The translations under genes and the position numbers were made by a program. A stretch of 64,000 nucleotides of DNA. Origin: Agreia bicolorata (GTDB taxonomy: Bacteria; Actinomycetota; Actinomycetes; Actinomycetales; Microbacteriaceae). The notes under the pieces are model-generated. The model had not been told where the DNA came from. It saw only the letters and a list, made by a program, of their open reading frames with translations, and did no database searches. Positions 17,321-26,142 of the stretch are shown one piece after another. Each line of letters begins with the position of its first letter. Within the stretch, counting starts at the first letter, position 1. The stretch is from the NCBI RefSeq assembly GCF_000938265.1, contig NZ_JYFC01000005.1, positions 186,001-250,000 on the forward strand, read 5' to 3'.

Positions 17321-17923
17321 ATGATCTTGCTCGTGTCAAGATCCGGCGATGCCTACCACCACGGAAGCCTCAAGCCGGCGCTGGAGGACGCGGCGTTCGA
17401 GCTGTTGCGCACAACAGGTCACACCGACCTGAGTCTGCGAGAGATCGCCCGCACCGCCGGCGTCAGCCACAATGCGCCGTACCATCACTTCGGAGATCGC
17501 ACGGCGCTGCTCAAGCGCCTGAGCGAACGCAGCATGTCGGAGCTGCTCGATGCACTCCTCGCCGCTCAGGCGAGTGCCGATCCCGAACAATCCGCTCGAG
17601 CACATCTCGTCGCGCTCGGCACCGCCTACGTCAGGTATGCGGCCGAGTATCCTGAGCGATTCCGCGTCATCTACGACCCCGCGGTTTGCGTGCCGGGAGC
17701 TCCCTCCGCCGAGATGGCACCTCTCATCTCCGCGGTGGAGAAGATCCTGATGCATGCCACGAAGGCGATCTCTCCCTCAGTGTCCGATACAACGCTCGTC
17801 GCACTGACCACGGGAGTATGGGGCGCGGTGCACGGACTCGCCGAGCTCGTGATCGCCGGGCACATCACTCCCAAGCAAGCCGAGCCCGCACTGGTTGCCC
17901 TCTTCGACCCATCTCGCATCTAG
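17321..17923 (+). CDS. TetR family regulator with WHG-type C-terminal domain
   Basis: A 200-residue repressor. The N-terminal helix-turn-helix (residues about 15-60) reads LSLREIARTAGVSHNAPYHHF. The C-terminal domain has the VWGAVHGLAEL signature of the WHG class. The start is uncertain: ATG at 17321 or GTG at 17333, with a TAGGAT box just upstream that suggests a nearly leaderless transcript. It likely binds the adjacent 31-base palindrome and controls the quinone reductase and itself. Confidence 0.85.
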   Translation: MILLVSRSGDAYHHGSLKPALEDAAFELLRTTGHTDLSLREIARTAGVSHNAPYHHFGDRTALLKRLSERSMSELLDALLAAQASADPEQSARAHLVALGTAYVRYAAEYPERFRVIYDPAVCVPGAPSAEMAPLISAVEKILMHATKAISPSVSDTTLVALTTGVWGAVHGLAELVIAGHITPKQAEPALVALFDPSRI

Positions 17924-17932
17924 GCTTGAGTG

Positions 17933-18883
17933 ATGACCACTGCCACCGTCGGCATCATGCTGCCCCGCGACCTTCCCGCCCACCAGATCATTCCCTTCGT
18001 GCAGAAGGCCGAGCACCTCGGCTTCGACGAAGTCTGGGTAGTCGAAGACTGCTTCTTCCGCGGCGGGTTCGCCCAGGCCGCGGTCGCGCTGGCCTCGACC
18101 CAGCGAATCCGGGTGGGCATAGGCATCCTGCCCGCGCCCGTGCGCAACGCGGCATTCACGGCGCTCGAAGCCAACACCCTCGCCGAGATCTACCCCGGCC
18201 GCCTCATACTGGGCATCGGGCATGGCATGCCCGAGTGGATGCGACAGGTCGGCGACAAGCCGGCGAGCATCCTGACCATGCTCGAAGAGCAGCTCACAGC
18301 TCTCCGCACCCTCCTGGCCGGCGAGAAGCTCGAGGTCGACGGCCGCTATGTGCGGATCAACGGCGCGCAACTCGAGACTCCGGCCACGATCGCTCCCCCG
18401 GTGCTCGCCGGTGTGCGCGGGCCCAAGTCGCTCGCGGTCTCCGGCCGGTCCGCCGACGGCACGATCCTGGCCGAACCGGTGACGCCCGAATATCTGGTCG
18501 CAGCTCTCGCGAACATCGATGCGGCGGGTCCTCACACGGTGGTCACCTACAACGTGGCCGCCGTCGACGACGACGCCTCGGTCGCGCGCGACCGAGCCCG
18601 GCCGGCTCTCGACGCGCTCGGCGAGCCCGACTGGGCACCGCATATCGACCCGCTGCCGTTCGCCGAGGAGTTCGCCGCGCTACGGGCACGCTCGGCAACG
18701 CGCGCGGAGTTTGTCGCGGCACTTCCCGACGAATGGGTCGACGCCCTCGCGCTGGTCGGAACCCCCGACCGGGTGCGCGAGCGCATCGCCGAGCTTCACG
18801 CGAGTGGCGCCACGAGCGTTGTCTTCATTCCCGCGGGTGCCGACCCTCTGGCTCAACTCGACTCCCTCGCGCGCGCCCTGTAA
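17933..18883 (+). CDS. LLM class F420/flavin-dependent oxidoreductase
   Basis: A 316-residue luciferase-like TIM barrel. GFDEVWVVED is at residues 28-37, the barrel strand IRVGIGILPAPVRN follows, then GRLILGIGHG, AGVRGPKSLA and a final VGTPDRVRERIAEL. These features resemble F420-dependent reductases of actinobacteria. Substrate unknown. ATG at 17933 is preceded directly by an in-frame GTG. It follows the TetR gene by nine bases and may share its transcript. Confidence 0.83.
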   Translation: MTTATVGIMLPRDLPAHQIIPFVQKAEHLGFDEVWVVEDCFFRGGFAQAAVALASTQRIRVGIGILPAPVRNAAFTALEANTLAEIYPGRLILGIGHGMPEWMRQVGDKPASILTMLEEQLTALRTLLAGEKLEVDGRYVRINGAQLETPATIAPPVLAGVRGPKSLAVSGRSADGTILAEPVTPEYLVAALANIDAAGPHTVVTYNVAAVDDDASVARDRARPALDALGEPDWAPHIDPLPFAEEFAALRARSATRAEFVAALPDEWVDALALVGTPDRVRERIAELHASGATSVVFIPAGADPLAQLDSLARAL

Positions 18884-18957
18884 GCGCGGCGACGTTCCGC
18901 GCCCTCGTGACGCATGGCGCACAGGTCAGGCGCACACACGAGAGGCATGATGGGTTC

Positions 18958-19881
18958 ATGACGACACCCACGGCGACCTCCGGGTTTCCGCTGCCTCCTC
19001 TCACGAGCCCCGTGCGCACGATCGGCGCCCGCACCATCGACTTTTCCTCCCGCATCGCGGTGATGGCGATCGTCAACAGAACCCCGGACAGCTTCTTCGA
19101 TCGCGGCCGAACCTTCGCCCTCGATCGCGCCGTCGATGCGGCTCTCGCGGCAGCGTCTGCCGGCGCCGACTGGGTCGACATCGGCGGGGTCAAGTTCGCT
19201 CCAGGGCCAGAGGTATCTGCGGCCGAAGAACTCGACCGCGTGCTGCCCGTCGTTCAAGCCGTGGCGGCACAGTCCGACGTCGTCATCTCTGTCGACACCT
19301 TCCGGCTCGAGGTCGCCGAAGCGTGCATCGCCGCGGGCGCCTCGGTCGTGAATGACACCACCGGGTTGCAGAACCCGGCGCTCGCCGAGCTGGCCGCATC
19401 CACCGGCGCCACCCTCGTGATCACGCACAGCCTCGCCCGACCTCGCACGGCATATGCGGCACCACGCTACGACGATGTGGTACAGAGCGTCGTTGGATTT
19501 CTGCGGGAGCGCGTCGACTTGGCGATTGACCTCGGCCTCGACGAGACGCAGATCATCATCGACCCGGGCCACGATCTGAACAAGAACACCCTGCATTCAC
19601 TCGAGATCACACGCCGTTTCGATGACATCGCCCGCCTCGGCCTTCCTGCCATCGCGGCCGTGTCGAACAAGGACTTCGTGGGCGAATCGCTGGGCGCAGA
19701 ACGAGACGACAGAGTCGACGGATCCCTGGCGGCTGCCACCACCTGCGCGCTGCTCGGCGCCCGAATCGTGAGAATGCATGACGTAGCCCGATCGGTGCAG
19801 GCCATGCGCATGACTGAGACGATTCTGGGTCTACGCGAGCCGCAGTATCTACGGCACAACATGGGCAGCGAGAACGAATGA
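18958..19881 (+). CDS. folP: Dihydropteroate synthase
   Basis: A 307-residue TIM-barrel enzyme joining p-aminobenzoate to dihydropterin pyrophosphate in folate synthesis; the target of sulfonamides. Signatures are NRTPDSFFDRG near residue 41, SVDTFR, VNDTTGL, IDPGHDLNKN near 200 and SNKDFVGE near 235. The N-terminal extension of about 35 residues is longer than usual. The start ATG is directly visible at 18958. It is not beside folBK here but is coupled by ATGA to a RibD-C reductase. Whether it is the sole FolP cannot be known from this window. Confidence 0.92.
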   Translation: MTTPTATSGFPLPPLTSPVRTIGARTIDFSSRIAVMAIVNRTPDSFFDRGRTFALDRAVDAALAAASAGADWVDIGGVKFAPGPEVSAAEELDRVLPVVQAVAAQSDVVISVDTFRLEVAEACIAAGASVVNDTTGLQNPALAELAASTGATLVITHSLARPRTAYAAPRYDDVVQSVVGFLRERVDLAIDLGLDETQIIIDPGHDLNKNTLHSLEITRRFDDIARLGLPAIAAVSNKDFVGESLGAERDDRVDGSLAAATTCALLGARIVRMHDVARSVQAMRMTETILGLREPQYLRHNMGSENE

Positions 19882-20651
19882 CCGACGAGAAGGCTTCTGA
19901 CGTGGCCGGCCCCCGCATCGCTCTTCTCTCCCCCGGCGCCACCTCTCTCGACGCGGAGGGACTCGCCTCGGCCTACACGGTCGAGGATCGCCGCGTACCG
20001 ACTCTCCGCGTGAACTTCATCACCAGCCTCGACGGCTCTGCGACGGTGAAAGGACTCTCCGGCGGCCTCGGCGGCCCCGCCGACAAACTCGTCTTCGACA
20101 CTCTCCGCCGCCTCGCCGACGTCGTGCTCGTGGGCGCCGGCACGGTGCGCGCCGAGGGATATGGCGCCATGCGCCTCTCGGATGCCGACGCAGCGTGGCG
20201 ACAGGCTCACGGCTTGGCCGCGCAGCCGGCTTTCGCGCTTGTCTCCGGTCGACTCGATCTCGACCCCACGAGTGACGTCTTCGCGAAGGCGCCCGTGCGA
20301 CCGCTGGTTCTGACGTCGGCATCGGCGCCTGCCGACGCACGAGCCGCACTCGACGGCGTCGCCGACGTCATCTCGTGCGGAGAGGAGCACGTCGAGCCGC
20401 AGCGCATCCTCGACGCGCTCGTCGAGCGCGGGCTCACGCAAATTCTGTGCGAAGGCGGTCCTCGCCTGTTCGGCACGTTCCTCGAGGCCGATCTCGTCGA
20501 CGAGCTCTGCCTGACCGTCAGCCCGCTTATGGAAGGCGGAGCCGGCATCCGGATTTCACGCGGTGAGAGCGAAGCGGCTCGCAGAATGCGACTCGTGCAC
20601 GTGCTCGAGTCGGACGGCCTATTGCTGACCCGCTACGAGCGAGGGCGCTAG
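19878..20651 (+). CDS. RibD C-terminal domain reductase
   Basis: A 257-residue stand-alone RibD-C protein with a DHFR-like fold. VNFITSLDGSATVKG is the substrate motif near residue 48, LVGAGTVRAEGYG the NADPH-binding loop, and ILCEGGPRLFGTFLEADLVDE lies near residue 185. Related mycobacterial RibD-C proteins can act as dihydrofolate reductase analogues. The four-base overlap with folP suggests a folate rather than riboflavin role, which is inference. The deaminase domain of true RibD is absent. Confidence 0.85.
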   Translation: MTDEKASDVAGPRIALLSPGATSLDAEGLASAYTVEDRRVPTLRVNFITSLDGSATVKGLSGGLGGPADKLVFDTLRRLADVVLVGAGTVRAEGYGAMRLSDADAAWRQAHGLAAQPAFALVSGRLDLDPTSDVFAKAPVRPLVLTSASAPADARAALDGVADVISCGEEHVEPQRILDALVERGLTQILCEGGPRLFGTFLEADLVDELCLTVSPLMEGGAGIRISRGESEAARRMRLVHVLESDGLLLTRYERGR

Positions 20652-20657
20652 CAGCTG

Positions 20658-21092
20658 TCAGGCCTGCGGAGTCGGCGCGTCGGGCGAACCTCCGATGTTG
20701 ACCATCCACCCCACTCCGAAGCGGTCGATCAGCTGGCCGAAGCTGTCGCCCCAGGGCGCTTTCTCGAGGGGCATCTGGATGGTCGCGCCTTCGCTGAGTT
20801 TCTGCCAGTAGCCGGTGAGCTCGTCGACATCTTGACCGCTGAGCGACACGGAGTAGGTGTTGCCGGGGTTGAACGGCATGCTGTTCGGGGTGTCCGCGCC
20901 CATGAGGGTGAGACCACCCGATGTCACGAGCTGGGCGTGCATGATCTTGTCGGCTTCAGACGGGTCTTCATTCATGCCGAACTCCGCGTAGCGGCTCATC
21001 GTGAGTTCTCCCCCGAAGACAGAGTGGTAGAACTCCATCGCCTCTTTCGCATTGCCTCGAAAGCTGAGATAGGGGTTGAGTGTCGTGGACAT
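20658..21092 (-). CDS. VOC family (PhnB-like) protein
   Basis: A 144-residue vicinal-oxygen-chelate fold protein of the PhnB/3-demethylubiquinone-type group. It starts LNPYLSFRGNAKEAMEFYHS and ends with the FGQLIDRFGVGWMVN segment. Such small proteins are often stress or resistance associated, but activity is usually unknown. ATG at 21092 lies seven bases after GAAGGAG. The stop is six bases past the convergent reductase stop. Confidence 0.86.
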   Translation of the reverse strand: MSTTLNPYLSFRGNAKEAMEFYHSVFGGELTMSRYAEFGMNEDPSEADKIMHAQLVTSGGLTLMGADTPNSMPFNPGNTYSVSLSGQDVDELTGYWQKLSEGATIQMPLEKAPWGDSFGQLIDRFGVGWMVNIGGSPDAPTPQA

Positions 21093-21120
21093 TAAGGTCT
21101 CCTTCATTGCAGAACATTTA

Positions 21121-21133
21121 TTCCTACTAGGAA
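21121..21133. promoter_or_regulatory. Small palindrome upstream of VOC gene
   Basis: TTCCTA-C-TAGGAA is a perfect 13-base inverted repeat, 29 bases upstream of the VOC start. Its position suits an operator. The regulator is unknown. Confidence 0.4.
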
Positions 21134-21170
21134 TGATTATGAACCCGTTGATCACGCGCCACAACGCCCA

Positions 21171-21211
21171 AAAAAAGGGGCCCTCGTCCGTGTGGACGAA
21201 GACCCCTTTTT
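21171..21211. terminator. Bidirectional terminator
   Basis: AAAAAAGGGG and CCCCTTTTT form the outer stem, with TCGTCC and GGACGA as the inner stem. A-run and T-run flank both sides, so it can stop transcripts of the oxygenase gene (minus strand) and any reading from the left. Confidence 0.85.
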
Positions 21212-21227
21212 GCAGAACGGTAAGGCT

Positions 21228-22001
21228 TTAGGCCTCGCTCATAACGAGCTTCTCTGCCTGGCCGCGGGCGGCGAGCGCAGCGGCGCGAGCCGCGAGGCGG
21301 CGAGTCTGCTCAGCCTGTCCGGCGTCGAGCACCTCCTGATCGACCTCAAAGTTCGGCACGTGCTTCACGCCGTTGTGCTTCTCGATGTAGGCGTCGAGCT
21401 CGGGGCCCGACTCCCACGACGTGATGAGGCAGTAGCGAGGGTCGGTGCCGAGGTGCGTGGCGGCGTGCCACAGGCGCTGAGTGTCGATGATCAGCTGCGC
21501 GCCAGCCGGAAGGGCGATGCGGTACTCGACGCTCGGGTCTGTGCGGTTCTCGCGCAGAACGAAGAAGCTCTCCGTGTCGTCGGTGAGGTTGAAGAATCCG
21601 CGAACAACCCAGCCCGTTCCGTCGGGGTTCAGACGGTTGTTGTCGTCCTGGTGAAGGTTGTAGAGGCAGTCGGCGTAGCTGTTGGGCTGCAGCTCGATCA
21701 CGCGGCAGCGGCCGATGTTGGCGCCGGGCTCCTGGGCGCGGGCGGTCAGGGTCGGGGCCTTCTCGACCTGCGAGGGGATGAACACGCCATCCTTGTCGGT
21801 GCGCGGCGGCTTGTGGTTCCAGAAGCCGTTGCACTCGATGTCGCCGAAGGCGCTCGCGAGGGGCGCGAACCGGGTGTCACCCGAGGACTTCCAGTCGACA
21901 TACTCGATGTCGAGCCACTCCTTGGGGTCGATCTCCTTGTTGTAGCGATCGAGTACGACATAGCCGGTCTCTTCCAGAGCGGCAGATTTGATGTAACCCA
22001 T
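21228..22001 (-). CDS. Probable 2-oxoglutarate/Fe(II) oxygenase-like protein
   Basis: A 257-residue soluble protein that I do not recognise precisely. The core suggests a double-stranded beta helix: LHQDD supplies an HxD pair near residue 117, followed by GFFNLTDDTESFFVLREN, then LPAGAQLIIDTQRLWHAATH with the distal histidine near 180. This pattern fits non-heme iron dioxygenases, but the assignment is by motif only. The tail is Ala/Arg/Gln-rich and helical. An iron-box-like sequence lies 54-66 bases upstream. The start at 22001 has a distant AAAGGA. Confidence 0.6.
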   Translation of the reverse strand: MGYIKSAALEETGYVVLDRYNKEIDPKEWLDIEYVDWKSSGDTRFAPLASAFGDIECNGFWNHKPPRTDKDGVFIPSQVEKAPTLTARAQEPGANIGRCRVIELQPNSYADCLYNLHQDDNNRLNPDGTGWVVRGFFNLTDDTESFFVLRENRTDPSVEYRIALPAGAQLIIDTQRLWHAATHLGTDPRYCLITSWESGPELDAYIEKHNGVKHVPNFEVDQEVLDAGQAEQTRRLAARAAALAARGQAEKLVMSEA

Positions 22002-22054
22002 GATTGAAAATCATGTCCTTTCGTTGGGGGCCAGCACGTTTTAACAGGCCCAAC

Positions 22055-22067
22055 TTAGGCAAGCCTA
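22055..22067. promoter_or_regulatory. DtxR/IdeR-like iron box
   Basis: TTAGGCAAGCCTA resembles the core of actinobacterial iron boxes (TTAGGTTAGGCTAACCTAA class) and is nearly palindromic. It sits upstream of the putative Fe(II) oxygenase, between it and the divergent DUF262 gene. Confidence 0.55.
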
Positions 22068-22204
22068 CATTGGACGATTTCGATACGGACTTTAGTCCTT
22101 ATCCTCCTCCTGAACACGTCTGGAGTCACCGTCGGCTCGCATGCTGCATCGACTAAACTCGGCGCTTGCGCACCCCAGCACTACCGAGAGGCGAAAACGA
22201 AGAC

Positions 22205-24217
22205 ATGGTCACTGCCACGAACATCGATGCGACCGCGGTCAACACGGTCGCGTGGCTCTCGGCAGACGACACGACCATCGTCGTTCCCGTCTATCAGCGG
22301 CAGTACCGCTGGGACATCGGCGCGTGCGAGAAGCTGCTCACCGACATCCGGGCCGTGTCGCAGACAGACGACCGGCATACTCACTTCATCGGCTCGATCC
22401 TCTCGTCGAAGAGCACCGACGATGCCGACGACTCCGAGCTCGTACTCATCGATGGCCAGCAGCGCATCACCACGCTGATGTTGCTGATCGCCGCCCTCCA
22501 CCACACAGTCGAGCACAGCGATCCAGCCCTCGCCACAGAGCTGCAGAAGGTGCTCGTGCGCGCCGCCGACCCGAGCCGCACCAAGCTCCGCCCTCACCGC
22601 GCCTGGGCCGATGTGTTCGAGAGCGTCGTGCTCGACCAGCTCGGCCCCGGCGACGAACTGCGCGACTCCCGCTTCGACGACAACTACGCCTTCTTCCGCA
22701 GCCAGGTCAGACTCGACGAGGTGCCCCGCATCTGGCGCGGTCTGCAGAAGCTCGAGCACGTGGCCATCACTCTCGGCGCAGACGCCAACGCGCAGCAGAT
22801 CTTCGAGAGCCTCAACTCCACAGGCGAGCCGCTGCGCGATCACGAGCTCATTCACAACTACGTGCTCATGGGCCTGACTCACCTCGAGCAGAGCGAGATC
22901 GAAGACTCCTTCTGGCTGCCGATCGAGCAGAACACCGGCGAGCAGATCGCCTCGTTCTGGCGGCACTATCTGGTCATGACCACCGGCCGCGAGGTCACGG
23001 TGGTCGGCCAGCGCGGCGTCTACGACGCTTTTCAGCAGCAGTTCCCTCGACTCGACATCGACACCCTGCGCGTCCACGCCGCCGAGTGGCGCTCCTTCTC
23101 CGCCGCCTACCGGGTCCTCCTCGATCCGAGCCTCGAGGCAGACTCCGAGGTCTCGCGCCAGCTCAGCTACCTCAACACCTTCGGGCGCGGCATGTACCCG
23201 CTCATCATGCGCGCCTACCTCGACTATTCGCGGGGCTCGCTCGACGTGACGAGCCTCGTCGAGCTGCTCGAGAACATCCAGTCTCTGTTGCTGCGCCGCA
23301 CGCTGGCCGGCGTGAGCAACGACCGGCTCGTCGCCCGGCTCAGCCGGGCGCGCGCCGAGGGGCCGGATGCGCTGCTGCGCGCGATCTCCCGCATCACCCC
23401 CAGCGACGAGCGTGTGCGCGTGGCCCTGAAGTACGCCGAGCTGCCGCACGCCGCCTACGTTCTCGCGCGCCTCAGCGACGTGCCCGCATCCGTCGATCTC
23501 GAGGTCGAGCACATCTTCCCGATCTCTCCGGGCGACTCCTGGAGCGGTGACGGCGAGCGCGAGTGGGCCGACTACACCGACGACGAGCAGAACAGCCACA
23601 GGGCGCTGTCGCAGACCGTGGGTAACCTGGCCCTGCTCGAGGAGCACCTCGCGGAGCGCGCCGCCGACAAGTCGTTCCTCGACAAGCGCAACCGCTCCTA
23701 CGCGAAGAGCTCGATCGCACTGACCCGCGAGCTGGCAGAAGTGCCGAGCTGGGGAACCCGGGCGATCGCCGAGCGAACCGTGCGGCTCACCGAGAGGTTC
23801 CTCGAGGTCTGGAAGCGGCCGGCCGTCGTGATGATCGACGACGACGGGCTCACGCCCATCCTCGATGCCCAGAAGCGACGCGGGTGGCCTCAGGGCTGGC
23901 AGCGCGAGTTCGAGTACGTGGAGTATCGCGGCGAGCACTGGGAGGTCTACGACATCAAGTACCTCTTCAACCGCATCTTCAAGCGACTGTGGGCAGACTC
24001 ACGCGCCGACGTGGTGGCATTCAGCGCGCGGCGCGGTGGACCGATCTACGAGGCGCAGTCGTGGAACGGCCACTGGGACACGCTCGACGACGAGCACTTC
24101 CTCTATATGGGATGGGACTCGCGGTACATGCTGACGGCGGTGCAGGGAGTACTCGAGGAGGCCGGCATCGCGGCCGAGGTCTTCGTGAAGTATTCCTACA
24201 TCGGCGCGGTGATGTAG
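22205..24217 (+). CDS. GmrSD-like DUF262/DUF1524 protein
   Basis: A protein of about 670 residues. The N-terminal DUF262 (GmrS) domain carries VPVYQRQYRW near residue 29 and the nucleotide-binding DGQQRITTL near 82. The DUF1524 (GmrD) nuclease domain has the HNH-type VEHIFPIS near 440 and NLALLEEHL with a following K-N-R-S-Y block. About 110 extra C-terminal residues, rich in Trp and Tyr, form a separate domain. GmrSD enzymes are type IV restriction nucleases against modified DNA, so this is a likely phage-defence gene. I use ATG at 22205; a TTG at 22166 precedes it in frame. Confidence 0.82.
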   Translation: MVTATNIDATAVNTVAWLSADDTTIVVPVYQRQYRWDIGACEKLLTDIRAVSQTDDRHTHFIGSILSSKSTDDADDSELVLIDGQQRITTLMLLIAALHHTVEHSDPALATELQKVLVRAADPSRTKLRPHRAWADVFESVVLDQLGPGDELRDSRFDDNYAFFRSQVRLDEVPRIWRGLQKLEHVAITLGADANAQQIFESLNSTGEPLRDHELIHNYVLMGLTHLEQSEIEDSFWLPIEQNTGEQIASFWRHYLVMTTGREVTVVGQRGVYDAFQQQFPRLDIDTLRVHAAEWRSFSAAYRVLLDPSLEADSEVSRQLSYLNTFGRGMYPLIMRAYLDYSRGSLDVTSLVELLENIQSLLLRRTLAGVSNDRLVARLSRARAEGPDALLRAISRITPSDERVRVALKYAELPHAAYVLARLSDVPASVDLEVEHIFPISPGDSWSGDGEREWADYTDDEQNSHRALSQTVGNLALLEEHLAERAADKSFLDKRNRSYAKSSIALTRELAEVPSWGTRAIAERTVRLTERFLEVWKRPAVVMIDDDGLTPILDAQKRRGWPQGWQREFEYVEYRGEHWEVYDIKYLFNRIFKRLWADSRADVVAFSARRGGPIYEAQSWNGHWDTLDDEHFLYMGWDSRYMLTAVQGVLEEAGIAAEVFVKYSYIGAVM

Positions 24218-24226
24218 CCAGACGGG

Positions 24227-24913
24227 TCAGGCGATGCCGTTGCGGAACGCGAAGACGACGGCCTGAATGCGGTCTCGCATGCCGAGCTTCTGCAGAATGC
24301 GGCCGACGTGCGTCTTGACGGTCGACTCAGACAGCCAGAGTTGCTGAGCGATCTCGGCGTTCGACAGCCCGACCACGAGGGCATCGAACACCTCACGCTC
24401 TCGATCGGTGAGCGCCCGAAGCCGCTCGACCGCGTTGGCGCGATCGGACTCCTGCCGAGCCTGGTCGGAGCGCTCGGAGGGACGACTGAGCGCGCCGTAC
24501 CGCCGGAGCAATTCAGAGCTGACGCGTGGGGCGAGCACGGCATCGCCGACGGCAACCGCGCGAATGGCAGCGAGGATATCTCCGCTTTCCGAGTCTTTGA
24601 GCAGAAAGCCGCTCGCGCCGGCCTCGAGCCCGCCGAAGGCATAGGAATCGATGTCGAACGTCGTGAGGATGATGACCTTGCTGACGGAGCTACGCGCGGT
24701 GATAGCGCGGGTCGCCTCGATACCGTCCATGCGCGGCATCTGCACATCCATCAGCACGATGTCGGGGTCGAGCACCGCCGCGAGCGCGACCGCCTCAACG
24801 CCATCGGATGCCTCGCCGACCACGGTCATCCCCTCCGCCGCCCCGACGACCATCGAGAGCCCCGAGCGGATGAGCGCCTGGTCATCGGCGATCAGTATTC
24901 GGATGGCGGTCAC
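24227..24913 (-). CDS. NarL/LuxR family response regulator
   Basis: A 228-residue regulator with a receiver domain: acidic pocket ADDQ, phospho-acceptor aspartate in IVLMDVQMPRMDG near residue 55, and lysine in LLKD. The LuxR DNA-binding domain at the C-terminus reads LTDREREVFDALVVGLSNAE. The GTG at 24913 overlaps the histidine kinase stop by four bases (GTGA). It probably controls the RND exporter operon in which it lies. Confidence 0.93.
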   Translation of the reverse strand: MTAIRILIADDQALIRSGLSMVVGAAEGMTVVGEASDGVEAVALAAVLDPDIVLMDVQMPRMDGIEATRAITARSSVSKVIILTTFDIDSYAFGGLEAGASGFLLKDSESGDILAAIRAVAVGDAVLAPRVSSELLRRYGALSRPSERSDQARQESDRANAVERLRALTDREREVFDALVVGLSNAEIAQQLWLSESTVKTHVGRILQKLGMRDRIQAVVFAFRNGIA

Positions 24914-26142
24914 GAGCGTGCCCCCGGAAGCGTCAGCCGCACTGTCCATCGCCCGGCGTCCTCCGGCCCGGCAGCAAGTGTGCCACCGTAGAGGGCGGCG
25001 CGCTCACGCATACCCACCAGTCCCCGGCCGACGTGGTCGTCGTCGGCCGGCGCGCGCGACGGCGCTCCGTCATTGCGCACGGTGACGGTCACATCATCAC
25101 CGGAATCGACGTAGACCTCGACGAGGCTCGGAGCGGACGCATGGCGCAGAGCGTTGGTCAGGGCTTCTTGGATGACCCGAAAGACGGCCACCTGCACACC
25201 GGACTGCGACGGAGCCTCACCGTTGAGCGTAAGTTCGACGGGCAGTCCGATGCCGCGATACACCTCGACCAGGCCGGGTATGTCGTCGAACCCGGTACCC
25301 GACTGTGACGACGCAGAGCCCGGTGTCGATTCAAGCATTCCCATGACCCGACGCATCTCGGTGAGCGATGAACGCGCGACTCCGCCGAGCTGGCCGATGG
25401 CTTCCCTGGCCAGTTTCGGCTCCGTCTCGAAAACAGCGTCAGCACCGTCGGAAAGCCGCACGATAACCGACAGCGAATGCGACACGATGTCGTGCACATC
25501 GCGGGCTATGCGCGATCTCTCCGCGAGCGCCGCGAGCTGGGCCTGCTGGTCGCGTTCGCGCTCGAGGTGCCGAGCGTGCTCGAGCAGGCCCTCGATGTAG
25601 CGTTTGCGGTTGCCGATGCTCTGGCCCCAGAAGACGGCGACGAGCAACACAAGCAGGCTGGTGACGGCATAGGTGAACGCCGTGCTCACGCGCGATCCCT
25701 CTGGAGGGGCCATCAGGAACGGCGGGTCGATGAAAAGGTAGGTCACCCACACCACGACAGTGACCACCGTCGCCGCCCCGACGGCGAGCCAGGCCCGGCG
25801 CGCGGAGTCGTGCACCGCGATGGCGAAGACGCAGAAAGCCACGGCGAGGCTGAGCAGGTCTGGGGAGAGAGCGATCAGGGGCAGGGTGGCGATGAACGTG
25901 ATCACGAATGCGAGCACGGGTCGGCGACGGCGGAACACAACGAGGCAGACTGCGACGACGAGCACAACGGCAACGAACAAGACCAGTGGCAGCCAGCCGA
26001 AGGCCGGCGCCGTCGAGGCGACCAGCAGGTTGGGTGTCGTGAAGAGAATCCACGTCAGGCCCACGAGCACATCGACGAGCCGCGGATGCCGTTGCCACAC
26101 TTTCGCGGCCAGCCCGGGACTGCGCGGCGCCGTGTCTATCAC
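24910..26142 (-). CDS. Sensor histidine kinase (HisKA_3 type)
   Basis: A 410-residue membrane kinase. Residues about 25-175 hold five or six transmembrane helices with little outside loop. A coiled-coil then leads to the dimerisation helix ERSRIARDVHDIVSHSLSVI, with the phospho-acceptor histidine. The HATPase_c domain has a GRGLVGMRERA G-box. The start is GTG at 26142, coupled by GTGA to the RND gene. It is the cognate kinase of the next regulator. The lack of a large sensor domain suggests sensing within the membrane. Confidence 0.93.
   Translation of the reverse strand: MIDTAPRSPGLAAKVWQRHPRLVDVLVGLTWILFTTPNLLVASTAPAFGWLPLVLFVAVVLVVAVCLVVFRRRRPVLAFVITFIATLPLIALSPDLLSLAVAFCVFAIAVHDSARRAWLAVGAATVVTVVVWVTYLFIDPPFLMAPPEGSRVSTAFTYAVTSLLVLLVAVFWGQSIGNRKRYIEGLLEHARHLERERDQQAQLAALAERSRIARDVHDIVSHSLSVIVRLSDGADAVFETEPKLAREAIGQLGGVARSSLTEMRRVMGMLESTPGSASSQSGTGFDDIPGLVEVYRGIGLPVELTLNGEAPSQSGVQVAVFRVIQEALTNALRHASAPSLVEVYVDSGDDVTVTVRNDGAPSRAPADDDHVGRGLVGMRERAALYGGTLAAGPEDAGRWTVRLTLPGARS

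Noticed and set aside
22181-23938. Long minus-strand open frame opposite the GmrSD gene
   Set aside because: It is a GC-rich shadow frame with no domain signal or ribosome site.
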